NCBI GenBank assembly: GCA_037367355.1
Contig: CM074696.1
Location: forward strand, 1,612,001-1,676,000
Length of the DNA: 64,000 bases
Direction: 5' to 3'
From: Neoscytalidium dimidiatum
Taxonomy: Eukaryota > Ascomycota > Dothideomycetes > Botryosphaeriales > Botryosphaeriaceae
The translations under genes and the position numbers were made by a program. A model generated the notes under the pieces. It saw nothing but the letters and a program-made list of their open reading frames with translations. It did no database searches and was not told the origin of the DNA. Below are positions 24,733 through 34,070 of the stretch, piece after piece. Position 1 is the first letter of the stretch. Every line of letters begins with the position of its first letter.

Positions 24733-25086
24733 TCACAATCAAAGCAGCGAGGGATCGCCGAAATAATGTGGGCTGCGGAGATGGGTGGCGTTCAAATACT
24801 GGGACTGTTGCCGTCAGGATTGCCAACACATCAGCCGCAGCATGGCCGGCGCTGGGCAGAGGACGAGACCGGATGCGCGCGGGGCCTCGGAAAGCCGTCG
24901 TCAGCAGCTGGAGCGTCCCCTATACTGTCACAATCGAAGCGGTTCTGCGGTTGCGCAGGCGAGCCGCTGCCGTCACGCGCTCCGTGTGTCTTCATGCTTG
25001 ATTGCGTCACACGCGATCTGCGCGACTCGGCGCGTCTACCAGCGATAGAGCTTGTTCGCGGCAAGCATCAACAATCAATTCTACTA
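24733..25086. other. Intergenic between lipase start and kinase 3' end
   Basis: These 354 bases hold the promoter of the minus-strand lipase gene and the 3' flank of the tandem kinase-like gene. No gene is supported. Confidence 0.4.
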
Positions 25087-26376
25087 TCACCCCAGCCTCA
25101 CAATATCTATCACCCGTTCGCCGTCGCTCTCCGCCTTGCGCGCCTCCGCCCATCCGCCCTTCTCCACCAGCACTATCTTGCCATCCACGCACACCCGCCG
25201 CCACCGGTCCTCGTCTTCGAGGAACTCGATGCGGATACCCTCGATGTCTTCGTAGCCCACCGCAGCCTCATCCACGTGCTTACCTTGCTGGTACGCCAGC
25301 CCCATGACGCGCATCACCTCTTCGCTCGCCATGGGGCCGAAGTGGACCAGGCGGAGATGACCGTCTAGCGGTCGCGTGTGCGGCGAAATGTTGAATGTCT
25401 TTTCCAGATTCGACACCAGAGTAGCCAGTACGTAGGCATGCTCGCGCCGCCCAATGGCCTCCCAAACATCGCGTCCGTCCTTTTTGCGCAGCACGGATAT
25501 ATTTGCTCGGTACCTGTGGGGCTCAGATCCTCCAGCAGGAAAGAGCGCCTCCTTCGCTGCCATCTTGAATCTTTCTATGCCGTACTTGCGATACTCGGTC
25601 GTGTCGCTGTCGGCAACTAAGCCAGCGTGCATGGCCCAGCTGCAAACTACAGCCCCGTACAGAAAGGGCGACGCGTCTTCGCTTGTCTGAGGCAGCTCCT
25701 CCTTCTTGCTGCCTTCCTCCGTCAGAAGCCGAGCACCTGGCGAGAAGCGAGCCCTGAGCAACGGCAACCTGACGGGCGATCCGCGCGCAAGGGTTGCCAA
25801 GCCCATGGTATTATCTGCGGTGACACCGGACGAATGAGCCAGGGCGTTGCCAGTTCCCATGGGAATGAGGGTTACGGTAGGGGCAACGAACGAAGCACTT
25901 CTTTGCTCCGAAAGTAGCCCGTTCACGATGTCCACGACACCGCCGTCTCCCGACAGCAGGATTATTCGCTGTTGTGTTCCCTCATTGGCGCGGGGCAGGA
26001 AGACATTGCGGGTGAGTTCCGATATGGTCTTTGCCGAAGTTGTGCGGTGGACGGTGTAGTCGGTGTCTTCATGTAGGTTGATAGCGTCGAGGAGAGGCTG
26101 GAGGCTCGTCTGGTAGAAACTCTCGGCGAGGCAGGTGCCGGATAGCACGGAAATCACGACATGAAGGTGCTGGTTGGCTGGTCGCTCGATCGAATATTTG
26201 AGAGCGAAATCGTCTGGGAGGCTGTCGACCGTTGTAGCCTGGAGGGAGACCTTGTCGGAGTCGGGTTTGACATGCAGCACGGTGAAGCCATCAGCGGTTT
26301 TGACGTAGCCGATCAGATTAGCGCTGGGGATTTCATGGAGGGGCGCGAGGTCGCCTTGGGACTGTGAGGTCGCCAT
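25087..26376 (-). CDS. Diacylglycerol/sphingosine kinase-like (DAGK catalytic domain) protein
   Basis: This intronless gene encodes 429 residues from the ATG at 26376 (MATSQSQGDLAP), or 436 from an upstream ATG at 26397. The DAGK catalytic fold is clear: a beta-strand start (HLHVVISVLSGTC), the glycine-rich nucleotide motif ILLSGDGGVVDIVNGLL, and TLIPMGTGNALAHSSG. Conserved C-terminal strands follow (GHLRLVHFGP, then VCVDGKIVLVEKG). The motif SGDGG resembles the SGDG of lipid kinases. Such proteins phosphorylate diacylglycerol, long-chain bases or ceramide-like lipids; which one cannot be told here. It sits in tandem with the DUF676 lipase on the same strand, which may hint at related lipid functions, though fungal neighbours often have no link. 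Confidence 0.88.
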   Translation of the reverse strand: MATSQSQGDLAPLHEIPSANLIGYVKTADGFTVLHVKPDSDKVSLQATTVDSLPDDFALKYSIERPANQHLHVVISVLSGTCLAESFYQTSLQPLLDAINLHEDTDYTVHRTTSAKTISELTRNVFLPRANEGTQQRIILLSGDGGVVDIVNGLLSEQRSASFVAPTVTLIPMGTGNALAHSSGVTADNTMGLATLARGSPVRLPLLRARFSPGARLLTEEGSKKEELPQTSEDASPFLYGAVVCSWAMHAGLVADSDTTEYRKYGIERFKMAAKEALFPAGGSEPHRYRANISVLRKKDGRDVWEAIGRREHAYVLATLVSNLEKTFNISPHTRPLDGHLRLVHFGPMASEEVMRVMGLAYQQGKHVDEAAVGYEDIEGIRIEFLEDEDRWRRVCVDGKIVLVEKGGWAEARKAESDGERVIDIVRLG

Positions 26377-26397
26377 GACGCCGGGTACCGCGAGCAC

Positions 26398-27098
26398 GGT
26401 GGTGGGGATGCGGAGGGAGTGTCATTTGCGTGAGTGGTTGGCGTGCTTACTGTCGCAATGTCAGAGGCGTCCAAAGCGATTGCGTTATCATCGCACCGGT
26501 CGGCGGGGTACCAAGACAACCCTCCGTCCACCACCCTTCTTCTGTCGGCGACCATCAGCCTGGCTCAGCCATGTGCGTGCCGGATGACAACAGCTCTATC
26601 GCGGCCCACGTGCCGTCCGTTTTTCCATCACTATTGCGTCGACTGTCCTTGAACTAGTCAGCAACCCGGCTGAAGCTGAACCGCATCTATGCGACCGACC
26701 GTACGCTCTTGTCCTTATGCTGCGCATCTGCTGCACAGGTTCAGGATTCCTACAGCTAGTCACGCAGCAGCAACAACTTTCGGCCCTGTCCTGCTCAGCC
26801 GCATGGGAATGCAGGCCGACGGCACGATGTAGCTGATAGACGGAGACCGGAGGTGGCCGTAGGGTCGCGGTCTTGGCCCACTCTTGTCTGGCCCCGCCAT
26901 CAGCCACTGCCGCCCTCCGTCAAACAGGGGTTTCGGCTTCCAAGTAACCTTCCTATAAGACACTGATCCCCCAGCCTTTCCTCCATTCCTTTCTTTTGGC
27001 TCGCTTCTCGTCCTTTGCTTCGCCTATTCACATTATAGCCGTCCGCTCTCTTCGCTTTGTTACTCTGAAATCTTCGCTTCTTTCCAGCTCCGTTCGCT
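26398..27098. promoter_or_regulatory. Divergent promoter region of the kinase-like gene and guanine deaminase
   Basis: About 700 bases between two divergent start codons. The part near 26980-27098 is pyrimidine-rich (CTTTCCTCCATTCC), as is common directly upstream of fungal transcription starts. No separate gene is supported. Confidence 0.45.
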
Positions 27099-28514
27099 AT
27101 GGGCGAGTTGTCCGGCCCCACGAGCTTGATGTCTTCTGAACAGCCAAAAACCATCTATGTTGGCCCTTTTGTCTATTCAAAATCTCTGAAAGAGCTGGAA
27201 ATTTGTGAAAAGGGTGCTATCGGTGTGGACGGACAGGGCAAAATCACATTCATTGAGCGTGGAGACATTCACGTCGATGTCCTGAAGAGCAAGCATATCG
27301 GCTGGGAAGACGCCTCCATCGTGGCCATCAAAGACGCAGGATTCTTCTTCCCAGGCTTTATCGATACACACATCCATGCCCCGCAATATGGCAATGTCGG
27401 AATTGTCAGCAAACTGACTCTTCTGGAATGGCTTAACACCTACACCTTTCGCCGGGAAGCCGAGCTTTCCGATCTCAACAAAGCTCGCCGCGTTTACAAC
27501 CGCTGCGTCTCCCGCACTCTTTCCCACGGCACTACTACTGCTGCCTACTATGCTACGATACATGTCGCTGCAACCAAATTACTCGCTGACATCTGTCTGG
27601 AGAAGGGCCAGCGTGCTTTCATTGGGCGCGTATGCATGGATCCAGACCGGGGCTCGAAGTTGTACCACGATGAGAGCTCTGCAGACGCCATTCGGAATAG
27701 CAAGGAAGTCGTCGAATATGTCAAGAAGGTCGATGGTGGAAAAGGCATCGTTGCGCCCATCATCACTCCCCGGTTTGCACCGAGCTGTCATCATGACACC
27801 ATGCGCGAGCTAGCCAAGATCCAAAAGGAACATGACATTCTGGCTCAGACCCATATTTCTGAAAATAAGAAAGAAGTGGACTGGGTCAAAAGTCTCTTCC
27901 CAGCCTCTAAAAATTATGCAGATGTTTACGACACGGCCGGCCTTTTGAATTCAAAGATGATCCTCGCTCACGCTGTCCATCTCAGCGACGACGAGAAGGT
28001 TTTGATCAAAGAGCGGGAATCCAAAATCTCGCACTGTCCCTCTAGCAACAGCGCTCTGACCTCTGGAGCTGCACCTATCAGGGACCTTTTGAACCGAGGC
28101 ATCACCGTTGGTCTTGGAACCGATGTCAGTGGCGGTTACAGCCCCAGCATTCTCGAAATGATCCGCCAAACTGTCCTCGTCTCTCATCACCGCTCGTTCG
28201 AAGATGGAGAAAGTGCAAAATTGGCGACTGAAGAAGCACTGTACCTTGCCACCCGCGGAGGCGCTAAAGTCGTTGGACTGGAGGACAGGATCGGTGCCTT
28301 CGAGGTTGGAATGGATTGGGATGCGCAGATGATCAGCCTCCGCACTGTTCCAGAGGATGGAGAAGAAGAGCTGGAGACGCCCGTGGACTTATTTGGCTGG
28401 GAAAGCTGGGAGGACCGTATCGGGAAATGGGCGTTCAACGGCGACGACCGGAATACGGCTGCAGTATGGGTGAAGGGCAGACTTGTTCACCAACGTAAGG
28501 GCTTCGAGCTATGA
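27099..28514 (+). CDS. Guanine deaminase
   Basis: Guanine deaminase converts guanine to xanthine and ammonia in purine salvage and nitrogen acquisition. The gene is intronless and encodes 471 residues, a normal length for the family. The zinc-binding motif PGFIDTHIHAPQY (near residue 90) is the guanine deaminase form of the amidohydrolase HxH motif. Other matches are SHGTTTAAYYAT, the metal-ligand histidine in ILAQTHISEN, HAVHLSDDE, and SHCPSSNSAL followed by GLGTDVSGGYSPS, which carries the catalytic aspartate. A second in-frame ATG at codon 11 (MSSEQPKTIYVG) is an alternative start. There is no targeting signal, so it is probably cytosolic. This corresponds to yeast Gud1. Confidence 0.95.
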   Translation: MGELSGPTSLMSSEQPKTIYVGPFVYSKSLKELEICEKGAIGVDGQGKITFIERGDIHVDVLKSKHIGWEDASIVAIKDAGFFFPGFIDTHIHAPQYGNVGIVSKLTLLEWLNTYTFRREAELSDLNKARRVYNRCVSRTLSHGTTTAAYYATIHVAATKLLADICLEKGQRAFIGRVCMDPDRGSKLYHDESSADAIRNSKEVVEYVKKVDGGKGIVAPIITPRFAPSCHHDTMRELAKIQKEHDILAQTHISENKKEVDWVKSLFPASKNYADVYDTAGLLNSKMILAHAVHLSDDEKVLIKERESKISHCPSSNSALTSGAAPIRDLLNRGITVGLGTDVSGGYSPSILEMIRQTVLVSHHRSFEDGESAKLATEEALYLATRGGAKVVGLEDRIGAFEVGMDWDAQMISLRTVPEDGEEELETPVDLFGWESWEDRIGKWAFNGDDRNTAAVWVKGRLVHQRKGFEL

Positions 28515-28765
28515 ACTGGTGCTGAAGACGCGGATGGAGAGGTGTCTGTCCGACACTTCATTCAGAGTTGCACCGATATCGATACATCGCGCACCGACCT
28601 CGACCCATGGACCTCTGACTTAAAAATTCAACCATCACGACCCACCTTCTTCCTTTGCACTTTGACATGCCGAAAAATTACCCGAAATTCTGGAGAAGGA
28701 GGCAGAGGTACATGAGCAACACAATGGAGGAGATCTACACGGATTACGGTGAGAAATCACCCATA

Positions 28766-28864
28766 GGTGAGGTGGCCGAGTTGGTTATGGCGCCAGGTTA
28801 AGGTGTATCTTAACAGCAATTCCTGGTGGGGCAACCCGCGCGAGTTCGAGTCTCGTCCTCATCA
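28766..28864 (+). tRNA. tRNA-Leu (anticodon AAG) with a 17-nt intron
   Basis: The acceptor stem pairs GGTGAGG (28766-28772) with CCTCATC (28857-28863), followed by discriminator A at 28864. The D stem is GCC/GGC around 28775-28791. The anticodon stem is CCAGG (28793-28797) with CCTGG (28822-28826). The T arm is GCGAG-TTCGAGT-CTCGT. Between the anticodon stems are 24 bases instead of seven. With the intron in its standard place after position 37 (28804-28820), the loop reads TTAAGGT and the anticodon AAG lies at 28800-28802. The intron contains CTTAA, which can pair with the anticodon region as in known pre-tRNAs. A long variable arm (TGGGGCAACCC) and discriminator A fit leucine. Confidence 0.92.
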
Positions 28865-28870
28865 TTATCC

Positions 28871-28874
28871 TTTT
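28871..28874 (+). terminator. RNA polymerase III terminator (TTTT) of tRNA-Leu
   Basis: A run of four T's lies seven bases after the tRNA 3' end, the usual place for a pol III stop. Confidence 0.7.
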
Positions 28875-29699
28875 GCGCATCTAGAAGGCGCTGCTTGTTG
28901 TTTTGCGGTTCCGAAGACTTATGGCTGGTTTTGAATAGAAGGTTTGTACCCTTGGGTGGATCAGATCCGAATATTTGCCACGGCGCGGGGGCGGACAGAT
29001 GTTTCATGAATTAAGACGTCCCCTCTCTCATTGGAAAGAAAACGTTCGTGCAGCAAATCGATAAGTGCGTGCTGTGGCCTTGCGAGAAGCCCTGAAACCC
29101 TGGCCCGGCAACCTGGTGGGTTAGCGAAGTGGATGATGCATCATCAGCAATATCAACATTCGCATCGATAATCAATCTCCTCACTCAAATGTCTGACAAC
29201 TCCATCGCCTAGGCAGGAGAGGCAAACTATGCATGGTAGAGCAGAAGAAACTTTCCTGAACATCATTCATATCCGTAGAATAACGGGGATTCTCTCACAT
29301 AGTTCCCTAACCGACCAAATCATGCTAAGCATGAACCAAACACGCAGAAAAATCATCACCTACCCCCCACCAGTCTTTTTTTTCCACTTCCAAATCCTGT
29401 CCAGCTTCATTTCTCCACAGCTACACCCTAAAGCGTTTTGCTTTTTCTTTTTGGTGGACTCTCGCAAAAACTCCTACCCATGCATGGACTGCAAAAAAGG
29501 GTCTAAGCAGTGGCGCGATCTCATCAGCGCCGGAAAACGGACCAAAATTCAGCGTCCCCATGTTCACCCACTCGATTTCATACTGGCGGATCCTAGCCTT
29601 TGTGCGTGAGCTATCTAAAGACGCATCAAGCAACCGCAGTAATCGTCCGGATACGCCAACTCGAATGTGCAGTTAATATCAGAATTGGTTCCCACCAAC
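28875..29699. other. Intergenic between tRNA-Leu and eIF3l 3' end
   Basis: About 825 bases without a supportable gene. The stretch 29370-29460 is pyrimidine-rich (a run of eight T's near 29378). A short open frame at 29229-29609 has no recognisable domain and looks like chance. Confidence 0.4.
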
Positions 29700-31257
29700 C
29701 TAATAAGTCCTGGCGAGGTTGCGGAGGTACCAGTCTACAAGTCTGCGGCCGACCTTAGCCTCGGAGACGTGAATGAGATCCTGCAAACATATTAGCTTCC
29801 TAAAATTTCAAAGATATATATATGAATAAGGTCCCACTTACGCCCTCCATAGCGTAGTCGAGGTCGCTGCTGTTAACCACGTCACCGTCGAGCAGACCAC
29901 CCTCGCTCCACCTGACTTGTCTGCTCCTCTGCTTGTTGACAAGCAACCAGCAGCGGAGCTTCTCGGGCTCGACGTCCAGGAAACCGGCCAGCTTCTTGAG
30001 ATCCATAGTGGTGTAGAGCTTCAGGTAGCTCTTGACGGTGGGCGACCACATGTTGTTCTTGACTTCCTCCATGAAGATGCGGCAGTGGTGGTCGATAGGA
30101 TCGACGTTGACTTCCGGGTTGTCGAAATCGGGCGGGGTGGGAGAAATGAACTTGGGGCAGGCCTGGCGGAAGAGCTCCTCGAAGAGAGGAAGGGTCTCGG
30201 GACCGCCGCGCTGGAGGCGGTTGAATTGCTCGCCGTACTTCTCGCGCAGGGCGGTGTGGATGGTGTCATCCAGCCTGGTGGGGTGGAAGGCGACGCAGAT
30301 GGCGATCAGGGCGTACATCTGATCGTTCTTCTTGGTGATGGAATCGTACTGGGCGTTCTTCTGGAAGTTCTTGGTCCGCGAGACATAGACCAGGATGTGG
30401 CTGAACATGCGGATGGCGTCGGCATAGCGGCGCATCATCATGTAGGAGAAACCGACATAGTAGTAGGTGGTGAAGTGGGCAGCCATGACGCGGGCGAACA
30501 TGGCCTTCTTGTTCAGCTCGATATCGTCGAGAGTCTTGAGGGCAAGGCTGAAGTCACCGAGCAAGCAGTGGACACGGAGCAAGCCGATGATGGAAAAGTA
30601 GCCGAGCATCTTGTACAGCGGGCGGTTGCCGTATTCGCCAGCGTACTGGGCGGGGTCCTCGCCGCGCTTCATGGCGGCCAGCTGCTCGCTGATCTGCGAG
30701 CGCTGGATCAGCGAGTACAGAACGTTCAGGACGCTGTAGCAGCCCCAAGTGTTAGGGTTCTCGCGAAGCAGCTGGATCTCCTCCTCATTGTCGCCCTTCA
30801 GCGCCACCTTTTGCCTATAGCTGCAGAAGCTGTTAAACTGGTAGATGAACTCGTCGATGACATCCCAGGCCCAGTAGTACTGCACAAACATCAGCGCGGC
30901 CGCATCTTACGTAGCGCGTGTATTATCAAGAATGCTCACATTGGGGACCTCGAGGTCGACCGGGCCGTCGGAGTTAAGGATGAAGTGGAAGAGACTGCAG
31001 TAGTTGTCGTAGCTGGCGAACTTGGTCTCAAGCGTAGCCTGGAACTCAAGCGGAGTGGCAGCGGCGGCAAGCTGGGCATGGATATCCTGGCCACCGAGCG
31101 AAGAGGTGCGGTCGAGAGCGTCCATGCCATCGTCGTACTGGACCTGCTCCCTGTAGTCGTTCGCGAGGGCTTCCTCCTCGACGTCCGAGTCATCGTCGTG
31201 GATGCGCACGGGCTGCTCGCCGTGCTGCTGCGGCGGAACGGCGTTGCGCAAGCTCAT
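29700..31257 (-). CDS. Translation initiation factor eIF3 subunit L
   Basis: eIF3l is part of the eIF3 complex that loads the 40S ribosome. Exons 31257-30940, 30879-29842 and 29780-29700 encode 478 residues, the normal family length. The N-terminal 60 residues are acidic (HDDDSDVEEEALANDY). The conserved body begins with YYWAWDVIDEFIYQFN and includes NTWGCYSVLNVLYSLI, YFSIIGLLRVHCLLGD and YYYVGFSYMMMRRYADAI. A PCI domain occupies the last third (LKLYTTMDLKKLAGFL, then LRCWLLVNKQ). The short last exon adds the conserved tail DLIHVSEAKVGRRLVDWYL. Without it the open frame would end in unrelated residues, which supports the intron at 29781-29841. The gene is divergent from the amidohydrolase gene across 257 bases. 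Confidence 0.95.
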
Positions 31258-31514
31258 CGTGGGCGAGAGGGGTGGCGCAGGGAGATTGGCGGTGGGCGAT
31301 GGGCGTGCGGTGGAGCGTGTCGGGGCGGCGCGCGTCGGTCGTGCAGATGGAATTTGGTGTTTCGCTTTGGTGTGCGGCTGCCCGAATCCCGCCGCCTTAT
31401 CGATAAGCAGCACAAGGCGGGGATTGGGATTGGGTCTGCCGGACTGCTCCCACTCTGGACGCTTCTCTTGCACTTGCACATTTACTTATCCACCCGGTCT
31501 CGCAGCGACCAACC

Positions 31515-32643
31515 ATGGCTCAGACGATCAAGGTCGCAGTGATCCAGCTGCACCCCAAGGTCTGTGTCCGCCGCTGCACTGTCTTGATAGTACTCACACA
31601 GGTCCACAGCCCCTCCAAATCGAGCACAATTTCAACAAGGCCGCCAACTTCATCAAGTCTGCCGCATTGCAAGGCGCCGAGCTCGCAGTCTTACCGGAGT
31701 ATCACTTGACCAATTGGGTTCCAAAGGACCCCGGCTTCCTCCCCTTATGCGAGCAGTGGGAGACCTACCTCAAGAGGTATCAAGCGCTCGCTAAAGAGCA
31801 CCGCATCTGCATTGTTCCCGGCACCATAGTCGAGAGGCACCGCGATGCGGAGAAAGAGGAGGACCGGTTGCTCAATGTCGCCTATTTCATCGACCAGAAT
31901 GGTGATATTATTGGCAAATATGTGAAGAAAAACTTATGGTAAGAAACAGGTACGCAGATCTCACAGAGCTGGACAATGCTCATGACTTGCAGGGGTCCTG
32001 AGAGAGAGCACCTCACCTCCTCCGGCCGCGACATTCACGAAGTTTTTGACACCCCACTTGGTCGGGTGGGCATTCTCGTCTGCTGGGACCTTGCCTTTCC
32101 GGAGGCCTTCCGCGAGCTTATTGCCCAGGGCGCCAAGATCATTATCATCCCGTCCTTCTGTCAGTTTCATTTCATCGCTCCTCCTATCAAAAGACAGTCG
32201 CCTCATGTGGAATTTACTAACGGATTCAGGGACACTTGCCGACTGCTCACCCAAAGGTCTAGGCTACAACCCCTCGTCTGAGGCCCTGTTCCTCGACAGC
32301 ATGCTCACTGCCCGTGCCTTCGAAAACACCTGCGGTAATCACCCTCCCCCCTCCTTACTCCATCCCCCCTCACCCTCAGTATTACTGATAACTTACTGTT
32401 TTAGCCGTCATCTTCGCCAATGCGGGCGGTCCCCCCGGAAAAGGCTACGCTGGCGTCTCGCAAGTCACGGTCCCGTACGTTGGCCCTGTGACGCGCTTGG
32501 GTAGCTGCGCCGAAGGTATGAGCGTCGTCGACCTAGATCTCGGCATCCTTGAGGACGCGGAACAGAACTATCAGGTGCGCGCAGACCTGGCAAGGCACGA
32601 TTGGCACTACGATTACCGGCACGACGCGAAGGGCAAGCTTTGA
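31515..32643 (+). CDS. Carbon-nitrogen hydrolase (nitrilase superfamily)
   Basis: Five exons (31515-31559, 31610-31938, 31993-32159, 32230-32334, 32405-32643) encode 294 residues, typical of the small nitrilase-superfamily amidases. The Glu-Lys-Cys triad is visible: Glu in AVLPEYHLTNW, Lys in YVKKNLWGPERE (joined across an intron) and Cys in GILVCWDLAFPEAF. Further conserved parts are TLADCSPKGLGYNPSSEALFL and VIFANAGGPPG. Members hydrolyse linear amides or carbamoyl groups; the exact substrate is not predictable. The third intron has a TGTCAG donor that restores the Phe-Trp-Thr-Leu segment, supporting the model. There is no signal peptide, so it is probably cytosolic. It is divergent from eIF3l, most likely by chance. 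Confidence 0.9.
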
Positions 32644-32954
32644 GAAGTCATGAAACGAATTCAAGTGAAAGAAGTAAGTTGAAAAAATTGTATAGTATAA
32701 CTTCTCTCTTTCTCCAGATTATGCGATTCTCCCTCTTTGATGAAACCTAATGAACTCCTGAAGTAATGCTGGAACGTAGATACAAAAACTTGTCTGTACT
32801 GATTTATGTACAATCTTTGAGCTGGGTATATAGTATAAACAAAGTATTACCCCTTTGAATGTAATCGCCGAATAGGAGAACGCCGAACCGATGATATTCT
32901 AACAAGAAAGGGTGGAGTAATAAAAGAAAATTTAAAAGCTTTGGAGACTCCTCT
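32644..32954. other. Intergenic, convergent 3' ends
   Basis: AT-rich 3' flanks of the amidohydrolase and peroxidase genes. Nothing else is seen. Confidence 0.4.
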
Positions 32955-34070
32955 CTACTGGTCGACGAATAGGTTCCACGCATCAGGGAACACAGGGCGC
33001 GCGGCCGGCAGCACCTTGCTGCATTCGGTCAAGTTGTTGATGTTGTTGACGCCCAGCAGGCTCAGACGGGTGTACGCAGTGGCATAGTCCTCGTTCCAGT
33101 GGCTTTGGCCCTTGACCGGGTCCGCGAACTGGACCCACTCGTCCTGGACGCGCGGGTCGTTGGCCAACACGACGTCGCTCTTGAACCGGAACACCTTCGC
33201 GGGCACCTGGTTCGCGGTCGTCTGGTTGTAGAAGCGCGTGTCCCACACCGCGGGGGTGCTGTCCTGGGGCGCGCCGGCCTTGGAGGCGTCGACGAAGAAC
33301 TGCTGGGAGGTGGTGTGCGCGCCGACGAGGGCAGCGAGCTCGTGGGGGGAGATAGTCTTGTCCTGGAAGAGGGCGATGAGCTTGTCGGCCGAGTCGTTGA
33401 CGCCCGGCAGCAGGCTGTCCGGGTTGGCGACCTTGCTGTCGACGCGGCCTGCGAAGAAGCGGATGCGCGGCCCCAGCGGGCACGTCACCACCGCGTGGAC
33501 GGCCGCGAACTGGATCAGGTCGGCCATGCCGACGTTGTAGCGCTTCTGCCAGGTGATCATCTTGCCGATGATGTCCTGCAGGCCGTTGTTTTCCCCGCGG
33601 TTGATCTCACTCCCGGAGAGCGCGATGCTGCCGTCCGCCCCGCCGCCCGTCGTGCTCTTCGACCAGGTCCCCGCGTCGTGGAAGCCCAGGCGGATTGCTG
33701 CACGGGCGTTCTTGTTGCAGCGGCCGGTGATGCCCCGGAAGGCGATAGTCAGCTCAGCCGAGATGTAGGCCCACACGCAGCAGGTGTCCTTCTTGCATGC
33801 GTTTGTGCCGATGAGAGGAGGGATGTAGCCGGATGCGGTGGTCTCGGCGGATTCGGTGCGCATCAGAATGTTGTAGATGCTCTGGCCCACAGGGGTAACG
33901 GGGCCTGTGGTGGCGAGATCACCGATCATTTCGGGGTTGGTGTCGCCATCGTTGTTGGTATCCTGGCGAGCCTTGATTTCCGATACAACATTTGCCATGC
34001 CAGGGTAGGCAAGGGCAGGCTGGAGGAGAGTTGAGACAGCGATGCTGGAGAGGACTGCGGAGAGCTTCAT
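32955..34070 (-). CDS. Secreted class II heme peroxidase (lignin/manganese peroxidase-type)
   Basis: The gene is intronless and encodes 371 residues from the ATG at 34070. I chose this start because it opens with a signal peptide (MKLSAVLSSIAVSTLL, then QPALAYPG); an in-frame ATG at 34253 would bury that signal. The distal heme site is visible in AAIRLGFHDAGTWS, with the catalytic Arg and His. The proximal His lies in LAALVGAHTTSQQF. GGGADGSIAL matches the distal calcium-binding region. Several cysteines near the N-terminus (NACKKDTCCVWAY) fit the disulfides of this class, and sequons (NQTT, NLTE) suggest glycosylation. The enzyme oxidises phenolic or aromatic substrates with H2O2 outside the cell. 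Whether it has a manganese site or an exposed tryptophan cannot be judged without alignment. Confidence 0.9.
   Translation of the reverse strand: MKLSAVLSSIAVSTLLQPALAYPGMANVVSEIKARQDTNNDGDTNPEMIGDLATTGPVTPVGQSIYNILMRTESAETTASGYIPPLIGTNACKKDTCCVWAYISAELTIAFRGITGRCNKNARAAIRLGFHDAGTWSKSTTGGGADGSIALSGSEINRGENNGLQDIIGKMITWQKRYNVGMADLIQFAAVHAVVTCPLGPRIRFFAGRVDSKVANPDSLLPGVNDSADKLIALFQDKTISPHELAALVGAHTTSQQFFVDASKAGAPQDSTPAVWDTRFYNQTTANQVPAKVFRFKSDVVLANDPRVQDEWVQFADPVKGQSHWNEDYATAYTRLSLLGVNNINNLTECSKVLPAARPVFPDAWNLFVDQ

Noticed and set aside
29229..29609. 126-codon open frame after the tRNA gene
   Set aside because: No domain, compositionally odd, no intron or promoter support.
29917..31542. 541-codon open frame on the plus strand
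   Set aside because: It lies antisense to eIF3l, has no recognisable domain, and arises from GC-rich codon bias in the real gene.
33099..34034. 311-codon open frame opposite the peroxidase
   Set aside because: Antisense shadow of an intronless GC-rich gene; no domain.
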